Both the position numbers and the translations under genes were made by a program. 34,274 nucleotides of DNA from a virus. The first letter of the stretch is position 1. Each line of letters begins with the position of its first letter. The notes beneath the pieces were generated by a model. It did not search any database, was not told where the DNA came from, and was given only the letters and a program-made list of their open reading frames with translations. Shown here piece after piece: positions 5,949 to 16,106 of the stretch. The stretch covers positions 1 through 34,274 of IMG/VR virus record IMGVR_UViG_3300045006_000094, one strand, 5' to 3'.

Positions 5949-8900
5949 TTAGTGCCTTCGCCTTGAGCGGCTTCGACCGGAACTGACCTTCGGACTTGCG
6001 AACGACGGCGGAGAGAACCCGGAGAAGTATTCCGGGAACCACTCCTTGGCCCTCTGTCGCACCTCCGTCTCGCTCCACTTGTACTTGGTCATGAGATCCG
6101 TCATGGCCCTCATCCGCGGATCATCCCTTGGTGGGCTCTCCAGCGCAACGATTTCCTTCAGTTGCTCCAAGACGTCCCACATCTTGCGCTCGCGGACCGC
6201 CTTCTTCGTATCAACCCCGAGAGCCTCAGAGATCACCCCGGGTCTGGAAATCGTCCTTGCGGTCCTTGGGACCCTCTTTACTCCGATCTCCGATGACACC
6301 CAACGCTCGCGTTCAATCTTGCCCGTGTTCCACGCACGAAGAAGGGTCGCCACCTTGGCGGGGTATCGCGGCCGGAAGAAGTACGGGAGGCGATTCATGG
6401 CGAGATCGAGCCTTCCGTCGGCTACGAGTCTCCACGTCTCGCCGACGGCCGCCCACGGTGAGTCCACCCTGCTCAGTCTGGCCTTCCATCTCGGGATGGT
6501 GAGCGACGGGACGGTGAACGTCTTCTGCATCTCGCTGAGGCCCGCCCCCATGGATTCGGTCACAAGCCGCATCGTGGGCGTCAAACGCCCCTGCGTGATG
6601 GCCGTGGCGCGGGGGAAGATCCCGACCCCGATGTCTTGGGTGATGTCAACGCCCACGCGGTCCAAGCCCATCTGTATCAGCCCCAACGTCCCGAAGAACT
6701 GGAGAAGGCGCGTGCGCTCCGCAACGTTGGGGACCTCGATCTTGCCGACGCCCAGTTCGGCCCGCGAGAACTTGCGGCCCGACAGCAGGGACTTCGCTAT
6801 CTCCATCTCGCCGTTCGCCGCCCAGTAGGCCCACATCTCCGCCTGCTTGGCCCAGAAGGACGTGAACTGGGCGAACGGCCTGAGAAGGGGCTCCTGGAGA
6901 TAGGGGCTCATCCCCACGCGTCCGTACTCGAACTGGGTCTCCCGGATGATCTGCTGTGCGTACCGGATCGCCTGTTCGTGCGTGAGCCCCCGCTGCGTCG
7001 CTTGGCGGTACGCCCAGAACCCTGTGGCTCCGCGGTTCACGGCCTCGACGTACTGGAACGGGGCAAGGATGATGTCGTCGTGCTTCTTCCAGAACGCGCT
7101 GCTCTGCTCCAGGTTGAACACGTCCGCCGTCGTTATCTCGGTCTCGTCGTAGAACTCGCCACGCAGATCGCGGAGTTTCTTGAGCGCCTTGGAGCGGCGG
7201 AATCCGGGAAGGCGGGCCGCCGCGGCACCGATGGCTTCGGAGTACCCCTTGACCAACTGGTCGGGCCTGTAGGTGAGGCCGAGCCGGATGATCGAGTTGA
7301 ACGCCTGCGTCGAGTTGATGAAGGCGCTGTCTATGGCGGCCCCCAAGAGAAGCCTGTACCACCAGCGCATCATCGCGGCGGAGGCCCTCTTGGATGGGCG
7401 CCCGGCCGTAAGGCTCCTCTCGATACCGCGGAAGAGCGGCCCGAGAGTCCTGTCGGCCGCGGGCATCCGATCCAAGGTCGCGGAGGCCCTCTTGGACATC
7501 GCCAAGATGGGCTTGGACATTCTTTGCAGGAGGAGATCCGTCCCCTTCTCGATGGCGCTTGGCTGTCCCAACATGACGTGCTTCATGTAGGACTCCAGGT
7601 AGCCACGCTCCGTCACCCACGACGACCCCTGATACCCAAGGGACTCGATGCGGTTCATGAGCCCACCGGCGTACTTCACGGCGGGCTCCGTGTAGAGTCT
7701 GCGGAGGCTGCCCCGGAGGTAGGCCCTCATGGCGTGATCGGCGCGGAGCGTGTACCCCGGGGCTCCCTTCCGCGTCAGGGCTCCGGGGAAGAACATCTCC
7801 CGCGGGGGAACGAACCGCCCCGTCTCCAGGGCCTCAAGGACGCGCTCGCGGCTCATCGGGATGCCGTTCTCATCCACCCATGTGTGGTGGAAGAAGTCCT
7901 CGATGGCCTCGATGGGGCTGATCTCGCCCGTCACGGGACTACGCACCAAGAGGCGCCGGTCCCTCATCTGCTGAATGATCTCGTCGTAGATCTTGCGGTG
8001 CTCCAGCGCGATGTAGAGGTGCCGACCCGTGAGCCCGAAGTGGCGGGCCCACTTGATCGGGTCTTGGCGGGACCCGCGCGTGTTGAGGAACGCACCTATC
8101 TTGATCCAGTCGGGAGCCGACAACGATCCCGTGTGCATCGGGATTCTCGGACTGACGCCGTGGATGTCCCGATGGTAGTCGGCCATGGCGAGAGCCCTGT
8201 CCGTGAGTTGCATTTTCAACCCAACGACGGGCTCGCCCTTCTCGACACTAAGGTAGTGCGGGATGGCATCACTCTCACGGCGACCGAGACGGGCCTGAGC
8301 CGCTTGAAGGCGCTTCAGGTAGGCCGAGTAGTGGCGCAACTTGATGCGCTCGCTGTTTCGGAAGACGTTGCTCATCTGTCGGGAGGCGGGCGAGAAGAAC
8401 TCCGGGCTGACGACCACGGTGAGCGGGCTCATGCGGCCCCGGTAGGTCTCCGGCCCATCTCCGAATCCACGCCATTGCCACTCTCCGATGTCCGGCCCAA
8501 CGGGGTACTCGCCAGACTTCGGGCTCAGGAACTCACGTGTGGACCAGCGCCACGGGTTCGGCTCCTCTTGGATGGCACGAAGAACCGTGATGGCTTCGGT
8601 CTCGTCGAGAGCGTCAACGCGAGACTTGGTGGACCCGCCATAGAAAGAGGCCAACCGGCTGGTGTGGTATCGGAGGAACCTCTTCCTCAGCCTCGGGGAC
8701 AACTCGATGGTGCTGAACAACTCGTTGATCTGGCTCTTCAGGCGCTCGCTCGCGGGCGGCCTGGAGGGCGGCATCCGTGGCGGCTCCGGCGGCGGCCCGG
8801 CCGAACGTGGCGGCCCTCCGGGTGGAGGTGGTTCTGGGCCGGACGGAGGCGTGGCGGTGGATCGAGAGCCTCGCTCCTCCCACGGGGCGACTTCGGGGAA

Positions 8901-11900
8901 GGGTGTGTCGTCGGGTGGAGGCCCGTCGAGAGGGTTCCTCCCTGTGGCGATCTCTTCAAGTTGCGAGCGGGAGGCGGCCGTCATGACCTCCTCGGAGGGC
9001 GCTACCGGGAGGCGTCTGGTCGCCTCTCTCGCTCGCATTTCAGCCGGACCAGCGTTGGGGACGATGTTCACTCTGGTTCCGCCGCCTTGGACGCCCATGT
9101 TGAGCAGCGGCCTCGGTTGCGGAACCTGCCGGATCCCCGGGATTGACTCTTCCACCATGAGGTCGTAGAGCCTTCTGGGCTCGCTCCCGGCCCGCATGGC
9201 CATGACGACGCGTTCGTTCTTGGCGGCCGCGGCGGCCGTCTCGTCCGATAGGGACGCGAGCCACAGGCGGCTCTGGTACTTCGTGGACTCCCCAAGGAAG
9301 CCACGCCAGAACTTGGACTCCCTGATTCGGTTGTGGAGTCTTTCCTCGAAGGTTCTGAGGGCGCCCGATTCAGACGCGACGATGGGGTGCGATCGGGACA
9401 CCGCCCCGAGAGTCGTCCCCTCCAAGTCGAGCGTCGGCCGTGCTGATGGGAGCGGGAAACCGCGCTGAGACATGATCTCGAAGATCCGCCGTGGCGGCTC
9501 GCCGTCCCTGAGCGCCTTCATCGCCGATGGGACCCTGGCGATCTTGATGGCGTCCTCACGCCTCATGAGCCCGATCCACGACTTGGTGTTCGGGTTGGTT
9601 GCGGCGCGGAGCATCTCGTTCCAGAAACTCGAAAGTTGAGGGTCGGGCCCCTCGAAGACCTTCCCCGCGAAAGTGGGCTCTATCACGTCGAACCGCGCCG
9701 AACTCTTCCCCGTCGAAGCCCGCCGCCTGATGAAGGCGTCCATGTTCCCGGCGTTGCGAAGAGCCTGGAGGTGCTGTTCCGCGGCCTTCAACACCCTGTG
9801 CGACTGGATCAGACGCTCAGACGGAACATTCCCGGCTCCGGGTGTCTTCGCAGCGACGAGGACCTCAAGAGGTGTCGGAGGGAGCGGGTCACTCTTTCCG
9901 GTGGGAGTGATGACCTCCGGGACAACCTCCGGCTCTGGAATGTGGATCGGCGGCTCGGCGGGGGCGGCGACCGCGGCCGGGGTCACGATTCTGGGGGGTT
10001 CCCCCTCGATGAGGGGCCCGCCGAAGGCTTCCGTGGCGGCCGCTTCGGGACGCACCAAGATCGCGGAGAGTTCGGACCCACGCGATGACGGCGGAGCGAA
10101 GAAGTCAGACCCGTGCGCTGCGGCATCAATGGCCCTGTCGGAGTAGAGCCTCATGGCCCTCTTGAACTTCAGGGGGCCGAGCGTCTCCAGCGCCTTGGCG
10201 AACTTCAGGACGGGGAGATCGGGCTGGTCGAACATCCCGATCTGCGCGGCGAGCCCCTCGACAGAGAGGCCGTCAGCCTTGGCGCGAGTCACAAGAGCCG
10301 CGGCGCGTTGCAGGGCCTCCGTGACGGACCACGCCGGACCAGCGGACTCGGCGCGGAGGATGTCAGGCAGGGCCGCAGCGATTTTCTGGCGGAGACTGGC
10401 CGGGAGAGCCGACAGGAGTGCCGGGTCGTCAATGACGCGGCCGACCAGAAGGGCCTCGATGAAACTGGCCCCGTGATCTGTGAGGGCCCCCGTCTTGGCG
10501 TGCCGCATCGTCGGCATGTCGCGCCACAGGATGGCCCCGTCTCCCATGAGGCGGCCAAGGAGGACCTTTCCGTTCTCGGTCTCCAAGAAGGCTCGGAGGT
10601 TCGGCTCCTCCATGGCCTCCAAGTTGGCCCCGATCCACCGGAAGGTCTCATCGTCAACCTTCCGCCCGCGAACGACAGCCAGAGAGTGCATGTCGAGCCC
10701 GGGAGCGGGATCCACGTTGAGGTCGTCGGAGAGACTCATCAGGTCGTCTACGGTCTTCGATGACTTGTCGAAGACCCGCACCAAGATGGGCTCCTTCATG
10801 GCCTCGAGGTCGGCCGGGTCCAAGCCGAACGTGGCGGCCCGCTGGATCAGAGATTGCCGGTAGAGTTGGCCCGGCTCACCAGCGGCGTAGAGGCGCCGGA
10901 TGAGGATGGTGCGCCCGTTGCCCCCGATGACGAGACCACTCCGAAATATCTGGGGCCCTCCGTCCTTGGGGCTCGGGGTGTCAGCCAAGAGGAGGTCGAG
11001 ATCGGGGTCCTTCTCGTAGGCAGCCAACTTCTGGCGTTCGGCGACCCCCCGTGTCGGAGATCCGTACTCGCGCCCCTGGACTCTCTTCGGGTAGACCGGG
11101 TTCACGCCGAGAGAGAACGGGTCGTGGCTGGTCTGGAGGTCGCTCGCTTCGACGGCGGCGTAGCGGGCGCCCATCTTGGGCTTCACGCCGGGGCGCTCCG
11201 GGATCCTCACGTGAGTCTTCCGGCCGAGAACAATCCCCACCTTCCGGGGAAGCCTGGCGGCTGGCTCTGCCGGGAGCGATGCGAACGCCTCTTGGATCTG
11301 GCTGGCGAGTTCGGGGTCACGACGGACGATCCTGTCCATCTGACCTTCCATGAGTCTGGACAGGTGGGCCCGCTCGATGGGGTCCGGTTCGTTCGTCATC
11401 GCCTCAAGGATGGTCCTGATCCTCTTGGCTTGCGGTTTGCCCTCCAAGAGCCCTAGGGCCCTCGCAGAGGCGACTTGGCGTGGGTCCATGTGTCCAGCCA
11501 CGGCGCCTATCGCAAACGCCCCTCCGAGCCCCAGAACGTCCTTGGCGGAGAGTTTGGTGCCCCTCACCCCCGGGGGCATCTTCCCGCCTTGGCGCTTGAC
11601 GATGGAGAGTTCGGGGAGTGTCGGGATGGTGGACGGTGTGAACCGCCCGGAGGACTCCTTGGCGAACCCCGGGAGCCCGGCCTCGAACTCCCTGGCTGGC
11701 TTCCTGGTCCGAATGGCGATCTCGCCCTCCGGGATATAATCAGAGATGACCCCGGGGATTTCAGCCATGAGCGGACCAACAGCGTGCCACGGGGCGGCCA
11801 GCGGGTGGAGCCCAAGGGCGGCCAGACCGCTCCTGAGCCCCCACGCCCCGGTCGAGAGCGCAGCCCTCCCGGGGGACTCCATGATGGACCGGAAGGTCCT

Positions 11901-12251
11901 TGCGGGATGCGTGATGGCTCTAAGCGGCGCCCCGGGGATGTTCAGGAGTTCGCGCGCATACCCGCCGAAGTACGCGGTCGCCTCTTCCGGTGGGCGCACC
12001 TCTCCAGCGAACGAAGGCATGGCGGTTCCCAAGAGGGCCCCGAGGGCCATCTCGGGATAGGCCGGGGACGCCTCCACGCCTCTGGAGAGTTTCCCAGCGG
12101 ACATGAGGAGCCGGGCGACGGTCTTCCCACGCCTGCGCTCAAGGTCGGCCCACCACGGATGAGACGGGTCCCTGGCAAGGTCAATGGCACGCTGCCTGTC
12201 GGACTCGATCTCAAGCGCCGCCTTAAGGCGGGACTTCAGCGGGAAGTCCAT
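5949..12251 (-). CDS. Giant polyvalent/ejection protein with DdrB-ParB-like domain (2100 aa)
   Basis: A single 2100-codon frame without a break. Residues about 360-500 carry a ParB-superfamily domain of the DdrB type described in phage and conjugative-element polyvalent proteins: VEASDLQTSHDPF, later NPVYPKRVQGREY, then GLVIGGNGRTILIRR, and EPILVRVFD. Residues about 873-1045 contain two diverged copies of a roughly 70-residue helical unit. A Pro-rich linker spans about 1115-1170. The remaining 900 residues are largely helical; the stretch around FAQFTSFWAKQAEMWAYW resembles conserved parts of other very large phage proteins. Position after the tail genes and two smaller putative ejection proteins matches the T7 gp16 slot, so it is probably packaged in the virion and injected with the DNA. 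No lytic transglycosylase or protease motif was found. The DdrB-like domain may blunt host defences, which is inference. Confidence 0.85.
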   Translation of the reverse strand: MDFPLKSRLKAALEIESDRQRAIDLARDPSHPWWADLERRRGKTVARLLMSAGKLSRGVEASPAYPEMALGALLGTAMPSFAGEVRPPEEATAYFGGYARELLNIPGAPLRAITHPARTFRSIMESPGRAALSTGAWGLRSGLAALGLHPLAAPWHAVGPLMAEIPGVISDYIPEGEIAIRTRKPAREFEAGLPGFAKESSGRFTPSTIPTLPELSIVKRQGGKMPPGVRGTKLSAKDVLGLGGAFAIGAVAGHMDPRQVASARALGLLEGKPQAKRIRTILEAMTNEPDPIERAHLSRLMEGQMDRIVRRDPELASQIQEAFASLPAEPAARLPRKVGIVLGRKTHVRIPERPGVKPKMGARYAAVEASDLQTSHDPFSLGVNPVYPKRVQGREYGSPTRGVAERQKLAAYEKDPDLDLLLADTPSPKDGGPQIFRSGLVIGGNGRTILIRRLYAAGEPGQLYRQSLIQRAATFGLDPADLEAMKEPILVRVFDKSSKTVDDLMSLSDDLNVDPAPGLDMHSLAVVRGRKVDDETFRWIGANLEAMEEPNLRAFLETENGKVLLGRLMGDGAILWRDMPTMRHAKTGALTDHGASFIEALLVGRVIDDPALLSALPASLRQKIAAALPDILRAESAGPAWSVTEALQRAAALVTRAKADGLSVEGLAAQIGMFDQPDLPVLKFAKALETLGPLKFKRAMRLYSDRAIDAAAHGSDFFAPPSSRGSELSAILVRPEAAATEAFGGPLIEGEPPRIVTPAAVAAPAEPPIHIPEPEVVPEVITPTGKSDPLPPTPLEVLVAAKTPGAGNVPSERLIQSHRVLKAAEQHLQALRNAGNMDAFIRRRASTGKSSARFDVIEPTFAGKVFEGPDPQLSSFWNEMLRAATNPNTKSWIGLMRREDAIKIARVPSAMKALRDGEPPRRIFEIMSQRGFPLPSARPTLDLEGTTLGAVSRSHPIVASESGALRTFEERLHNRIRESKFWRGFLGESTKYQSRLWLASLSDETAAAAAKNERVVMAMRAGSEPRRLYDLMVEESIPGIRQVPQPRPLLNMGVQGGGTRVNIVPNAGPAEMRAREATRRLPVAPSEEVMTAASRSQLEEIATGRNPLDGPPPDDTPFPEVAPWEERGSRSTATPPSGPEPPPPGGPPRSAGPPPEPPRMPPSRPPASERLKSQINELFSTIELSPRLRKRFLRYHTSRLASFYGGSTKSRVDALDETEAITVLRAIQEEPNPWRWSTREFLSPKSGEYPVGPDIGEWQWRGFGDGPETYRGRMSPLTVVVSPEFFSPASRQMSNVFRNSERIKLRHYSAYLKRLQAAQARLGRRESDAIPHYLSVEKGEPVVGLKMQLTDRALAMADYHRDIHGVSPRIPMHTGSLSAPDWIKIGAFLNTRGSRQDPIKWARHFGLTGRHLYIALEHRKIYDEIIQQMRDRRLLVRSPVTGEISPIEAIEDFFHHTWVDENGIPMSRERVLEALETGRFVPPREMFFPGALTRKGAPGYTLRADHAMRAYLRGSLRRLYTEPAVKYAGGLMNRIESLGYQGSSWVTERGYLESYMKHVMLGQPSAIEKGTDLLLQRMSKPILAMSKRASATLDRMPAADRTLGPLFRGIERSLTAGRPSKRASAAMMRWWYRLLLGAAIDSAFINSTQAFNSIIRLGLTYRPDQLVKGYSEAIGAAAARLPGFRRSKALKKLRDLRGEFYDETEITTADVFNLEQSSAFWKKHDDIILAPFQYVEAVNRGATGFWAYRQATQRGLTHEQAIRYAQQIIRETQFEYGRVGMSPYLQEPLLRPFAQFTSFWAKQAEMWAYWAANGEMEIAKSLLSGRKFSRAELGVGKIEVPNVAERTRLLQFFGTLGLIQMGLDRVGVDITQDIGVGIFPRATAITQGRLTPTMRLVTESMGAGLSEMQKTFTVPSLTIPRWKARLSRVDSPWAAVGETWRLVADGRLDLAMNRLPYFFRPRYPAKVATLLRAWNTGKIERERWVSSEIGVKRVPRTARTISRPGVISEALGVDTKKAVRERKMWDVLEQLKEIVALESPPRDDPRMRAMTDLMTKYKWSETEVRQRAKEWFPEYFSGFSPPSFASPKVSSGRSRSRRRH

Positions 12252-12254
12252 TGG

Positions 12255-13892
12255 CTACCTTTTCTTTGCGAACTCTGACGGCTCTGCGCCGAACTTGCTG
12301 GAGAACGCGCTCTTGATGGCCTCCCACTTCCTGAGTCCATCCGCCTCAGAGAGGATGCCGATCTGACTCTTGAGCATGGCCTCTGCGACCCTCTTGGCCG
12401 ATTCGGAATCGGTGGAGGCGCCTTCGAGTTCCTTCAGGGCCTTCCGGTACACCCCGGAGATGTCGAGAAGGGACTGGGAGTTCAGAACGAGTTGGTTCGC
12501 AACCCCCGTGTCGCCCGTGAGGAATGACACTTCAGTCCCGAACCGCAGCGAAGCCTCATGAGCCTCCTGTGGATTCAGCGGACGACCGGATTCACCGGGC
12601 GTGATGGAGGCTGTGTAGATGGGGTCGGGAACCCCGGTCTCCGGGTCGGGCTCGCCGGACGCGATGCGCTTCCATCGAGTGAAGGCTGCGGCGCGCTCGG
12701 CCCCTTCGATCTCGCCGAGCCTCTGGGAGGGATCCACCATGGAGCCGAACACCTGAGCCATCCACGGCGTCAGCGTCCCGCTCACGTAAGCCCTCTGGGC
12801 CTCCCCGAGTTGGAAGTAGTCGGTGGAGAGTTTGGCGAAGTTGCTGGCAAGCGCGAACGCCCTCTCATGGTGAACCTTGAGCGTCTCCAGCGCCCTGGCC
12901 CGAACCTCTGGGTTGGGGTCTCCGATGGCCGTCCTGAAAATCTCGCGGATCTCCGGCGACATCTCGCGGGCCTCACGCTCGATCTCGGCCTGAGCCTTCT
13001 GGGCCTCTATCACGATCCGCTGGCCCTCCTGATCCAACTGTCTGGTCTTGAAGTCCTTGTCGGACTTGGATTCCTCCTCGCGGAGTTTCAGGAGCCCTTG
13101 GTCCACCGCCAGACGGGCCCGCTCCATCTCGTCCTGCTTGGCTTGGCGCTCGCGCTCGTCCCTCCTGGACTGAGCCTGCTGGAACCCTTGGCCTATCCCC
13201 GAAAAGAGCCCCGTGGCGTACTCTTCGCCCTTGCCCTGCTTCGACGCGATCAGGCCGCCGATTCCGGCCAGCGCCGCGAGCCCGAGAAGCCCCGGGGCCT
13301 CGGGGACCTTCATGAGCGAGCCGAGACCGCGGAGGAGGGGGTTCTTGCTGGCGACAGCCATCGCGTCAGAGAACGTCCACGGCGGTCCCTCCGATGGCGG
13401 AACGTCCATCGGCTTCTCATGGGGCATGTCTGGCACGTCGCCGGAGGGGCGGCGCTCACGCTGTGGCAGGTCGTCAGGCATGTGCCTTCGGATGTACGAA
13501 CCCTCATCGAACGGCGGAGCGACCGGACTTCTCCGAGGCACATCCACCAAGAAGTCTGGGTCCAGAGGCGGGAACGAAACCGAAGTCCCCATCCCTCCAG
13601 CGATGGCCTTGGAGAATGATCGCGGCTCACCCGATGGGAATGGAAAGGACATGATGGGACGATTCCACGGATCATAAAAAAGTGTGCTGTTGTGTTTGTC
13701 GTAGCCCCTGTCAGGGTAGATGTAGATTCGGTCAAGGGTGCCGGGCACCCAACTAGGCATCACGAAATCTTCATCTTCTGTGGTGTCGGGCGGGGGGGCA
13801 AGCGCCTCTGGCGGCGGACCCAAGTGCGGGGCGCTCTTCTTGCGCTTCTTCTCCCAGATGTCCGTCACGGGACTCCATCTTACGGGCGTCAT
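12255..13892 (-). CDS. Putative internal virion (ejection) protein, gp15-like position (545 aa)
   Basis: The ATG at 13892 follows GGAGG with good spacing. The first 170 residues are Pro-rich and probably disordered. A Gly/Leu/Ala hydrophobic segment at about 198-217 could insert in a membrane. A strongly charged heptad region (about 240-312, QSRRDERERQAKQDEMERAR and onward) is a coiled coil. The final 230 residues are helical. I know no homolog by name. Membrane-active segments plus long helices, between a glycine-zipper protein and a giant protein, fit an ejection protein that helps form a DNA channel across the host envelope. That assignment rests on context. Confidence 0.6.
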   Translation of the reverse strand: MTPVRWSPVTDIWEKKRKKSAPHLGPPPEALAPPPDTTEDEDFVMPSWVPGTLDRIYIYPDRGYDKHNSTLFYDPWNRPIMSFPFPSGEPRSFSKAIAGGMGTSVSFPPLDPDFLVDVPRRSPVAPPFDEGSYIRRHMPDDLPQRERRPSGDVPDMPHEKPMDVPPSEGPPWTFSDAMAVASKNPLLRGLGSLMKVPEAPGLLGLAALAGIGGLIASKQGKGEEYATGLFSGIGQGFQQAQSRRDERERQAKQDEMERARLAVDQGLLKLREEESKSDKDFKTRQLDQEGQRIVIEAQKAQAEIEREAREMSPEIREIFRTAIGDPNPEVRARALETLKVHHERAFALASNFAKLSTDYFQLGEAQRAYVSGTLTPWMAQVFGSMVDPSQRLGEIEGAERAAAFTRWKRIASGEPDPETGVPDPIYTASITPGESGRPLNPQEAHEASLRFGTEVSFLTGDTGVANQLVLNSQSLLDISGVYRKALKELEGASTDSESAKRVAEAMLKSQIGILSEADGLRKWEAIKSAFSSKFGAEPSEFAKKR

Positions 13893-13912
13893 ATCAGTCC
13901 TCCAGCCGAGCC

Positions 13913-14620
13913 TTAGAACAGCCCGGGGTTGCCCATGAGTCCGCCGAAGCCCATGCCCACGATCCCACCCAGAGCGGCCCCCCAGCCGGGCTTGCTGGCC
14001 TTGGCGGCGTCCTTCTGCGCCTTGGCTTGAATCCTGGCGATCTCGATGTCGGTCAGGCGGTTCAACTCCGGGCTCGCTCTCATGGACATCATCGAGGGGA
14101 GCAGCATGTTGCCCAAGAGACCTGCCTTGAACTGCTGCTGCCCGAGCGCCGTTTCCAGTTTCTGCTGGCGGACACCGCTGCCGATTCGCCCGGCCTCCTG
14201 AGCCAGCGATTGCATCATCTGCTGGTCAACGAGCCCGCGTGACGCGGCGTTCCACGACGACCCCGCGATCCCCATGGACGCGGCGTTAGCCGTCTCTTGG
14301 TTCTTCTGGCGGGCCGCGCTCGCCTCAAGAGCCTTGGTGATGGAATCGAGTTCCATGGCCCCAGCCTCTTCGATCTGGCGACCCATCTCGGGGTCGAACG
14401 TCGGCTTCATGAGAGACTCGAACGACAGCTCCCCACCCTCCCCCATGAGACCGGCGCCGCCCTGACCGAACAGGAGATCGTAGAGTGCATTGTCAGCGCC
14501 AGCGACGTTATCCTCCAGCCTGGTCCGTCGCTCCTGCAACTTCGCCACGCGCACCTTCTCCGTCAAACCTTCTTGGACGCTAGCCCCTACCCTCGATCGG
14601 AGGCCTTTCATCCAGCTCAT
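13913..14620 (-). CDS. Putative internal virion protein with glycine-rich hydrophobic tail (235 aa)
   Basis: The start is the ATG at 14620, directly behind AGGAGGG; the frame extends 27 codons upstream but that part has no ribosome site and reaches into the tailspike gene. The protein is helical, rich in Gln, Ala and Met, and ends in a glycine-zipper segment (GWGAALGGIVGMGFGGLMG). This is typical of the first of three podovirus ejection proteins (T7 gp14-like), which enter the outer membrane. Similarity is in composition and position only. Confidence 0.6.
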   Translation of the reverse strand: MSWMKGLRSRVGASVQEGLTEKVRVAKLQERRTRLEDNVAGADNALYDLLFGQGGAGLMGEGGELSFESLMKPTFDPEMGRQIEEAGAMELDSITKALEASAARQKNQETANAASMGIAGSSWNAASRGLVDQQMMQSLAQEAGRIGSGVRQQKLETALGQQQFKAGLLGNMLLPSMMSMRASPELNRLTDIEIARIQAKAQKDAAKASKPGWGAALGGIVGMGFGGLMGNPGLF

Positions 14621-14642
14621 CGTGTTTCCCTCCTGGGCAACC

Positions 14643-16106
14643 CTAGACAGCGTTGTCCGTGCCCATGACGGCCGGGAACGTGTTCGTGGCGGACGCGTCA
14701 ATGTTGATCGCGCCCGTCAGGTTCCCACGGCAATGATTCCCGAACACCATCGTGCCATCTATGGCACCAGCGCCCACGTTGACCCCGTACCCTCCTGAGT
14801 TCCGAATCCTGTTCCCGGAGATGTTGCATTGGGCCGTGTTGAGAAGCCCGGCAGAGATCACGGAGACGCCGTGAGCCGTGGCCCCTCCGTTCCCCACGTC
14901 TTCGATCACGTTCCCCGAGACCTCTGTGTAGGCCGAACGGACTTCGATCCCGCTCCCGGATGTCGCCGATCCGACGATGTAGCAGCCCGAAGCGACGTTC
15001 CCGGACCTTCCAGCTCCGGCCGGACAGTCGAAGGCAATCCCCACACCACCCACCCCACCGTAACTTATCACGCACCCTGAGATCACATTCTGGCTCCCGT
15101 TCACACGGCACGCGTAAGTCGTGCCGCCCGTAAACGTGCACCCGACGATGCGGTTCCTCTGCGGGATGTCGGCGCCGCCGCCGTAGACCAGGTACACACC
15201 CCCGGCACCTCCGCCGACGTTGCACCCCACAACGCCCACGTCCTCCGGGTCTATCAGATAGACGCCGCAGCCGATGGATTGCGTGGCGGAAGACCCCGAG
15301 ATGACCCCGCGCACCCACATCGTCCCACGGAACGCACAGGAACCGACCGACGACGCCGAGCAGTTCGAGATGACGTTGTCGGCGTTGTATCCCGTCCCGG
15401 TCCCGTAGAAGTCAACCCCGTAGTCCCTGTTGTTGTAGAAGTGACAGTTCGAGATGTGGACATAGGAACAGTCGTCCGTCCTGACCCCCATGGAGAACCT
15501 GGAGAAGTGGCAGTTGTGGAACCGGACGAACGACGCCGCGTTCACACGAACGCAGGCCCCGCGTATCATGAGGGCCACGGTCGAGTCGCTCCCGATCTTC
15601 AGGTTCTCGACGTTGATGTGCGACCGCCGCGTCGTCCCGTTCCCGATGTCGAAGAAGTTCGTCGGGCAGAGCATCCCCCCGGTCAGTTCGTAGCGGATGT
15701 AGGACGCTCCGGGCCCCGCCCCAAGAAGTGTCACGTTGTTCACATCGAGCGTGAACACGGGCAGGACGGAACTGTCCAAGACGCAGCGGTAGTTGCCGGG
15801 GGGGAAGAAGAGGATGCCCCCGGCTGACATGTCCGTCAGGGCCGCTTGAATCGCGGCCCGATCATCCGTCACTCCGTCGCCAGTAGCGCCGTAGGCGCGA
15901 ACGTCCCGCATCCCGAGGATCTGGCGAAACCCCGTGATGTTGTAGAGGTTGCTGCCGGTGATGTTCCCGGAAAAGTTCAAGGGGTAGTTGAAGTCAGCCC
16001 CCGACCACCCGTTGATCTTGGTCTCGATGGAAGCCATCGCGGTGTCCAGCATGGCATCCGTGAGAACAACGTGGTCGGCCCATGGCTTTGTGATCGTCCA
16101 AGGCAT
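14643..16106 (-). CDS. Tailspike with pectate-lyase-type right-handed beta-helix (487 aa)
   Basis: Residues 1-65 form a probable particle-binding head. Then comes DVRAYGATGDGVTDDRAAIQ (68-87) followed by GILFFPPGNYRC, the signature entry to the pectate lyase 3 / phage tailspike beta-helix. The rest (about 120-480) shows repeated short strands with Asn, Gly and Cys turns such as NCHF, GCVI and GNVIEDV, one per helix coil. It should recognise and perhaps degrade a host surface polysaccharide. Catalytic residues cannot be placed by eye. The ATG at 16106 overlaps the upstream TGA (TGATG); a TTG one codon earlier is less likely. Confidence 0.85.
   Translation of the reverse strand: MPWTITKPWADHVVLTDAMLDTAMASIETKINGWSGADFNYPLNFSGNITGSNLYNITGFRQILGMRDVRAYGATGDGVTDDRAAIQAALTDMSAGGILFFPPGNYRCVLDSSVLPVFTLDVNNVTLLGAGPGASYIRYELTGGMLCPTNFFDIGNGTTRRSHINVENLKIGSDSTVALMIRGACVRVNAASFVRFHNCHFSRFSMGVRTDDCSYVHISNCHFYNNRDYGVDFYGTGTGYNADNVISNCSASSVGSCAFRGTMWVRGVISGSSATQSIGCGVYLIDPEDVGVVGCNVGGGAGGVYLVYGGGADIPQRNRIVGCTFTGGTTYACRVNGSQNVISGCVISYGGVGGVGIAFDCPAGAGRSGNVASGCYIVGSATSGSGIEVRSAYTEVSGNVIEDVGNGGATAHGVSVISAGLLNTAQCNISGNRIRNSGGYGVNVGAGAIDGTMVFGNHCRGNLTGAINIDASATNTFPAVMGTDNAV

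Noticed and set aside
6636-9146. An 836-codon + strand frame opposite the giant protein
   Set aside because: Composition is typical of antisense to GC-rich genes, no domain is visible, and the opposite frame is continuous over 2100 codons.
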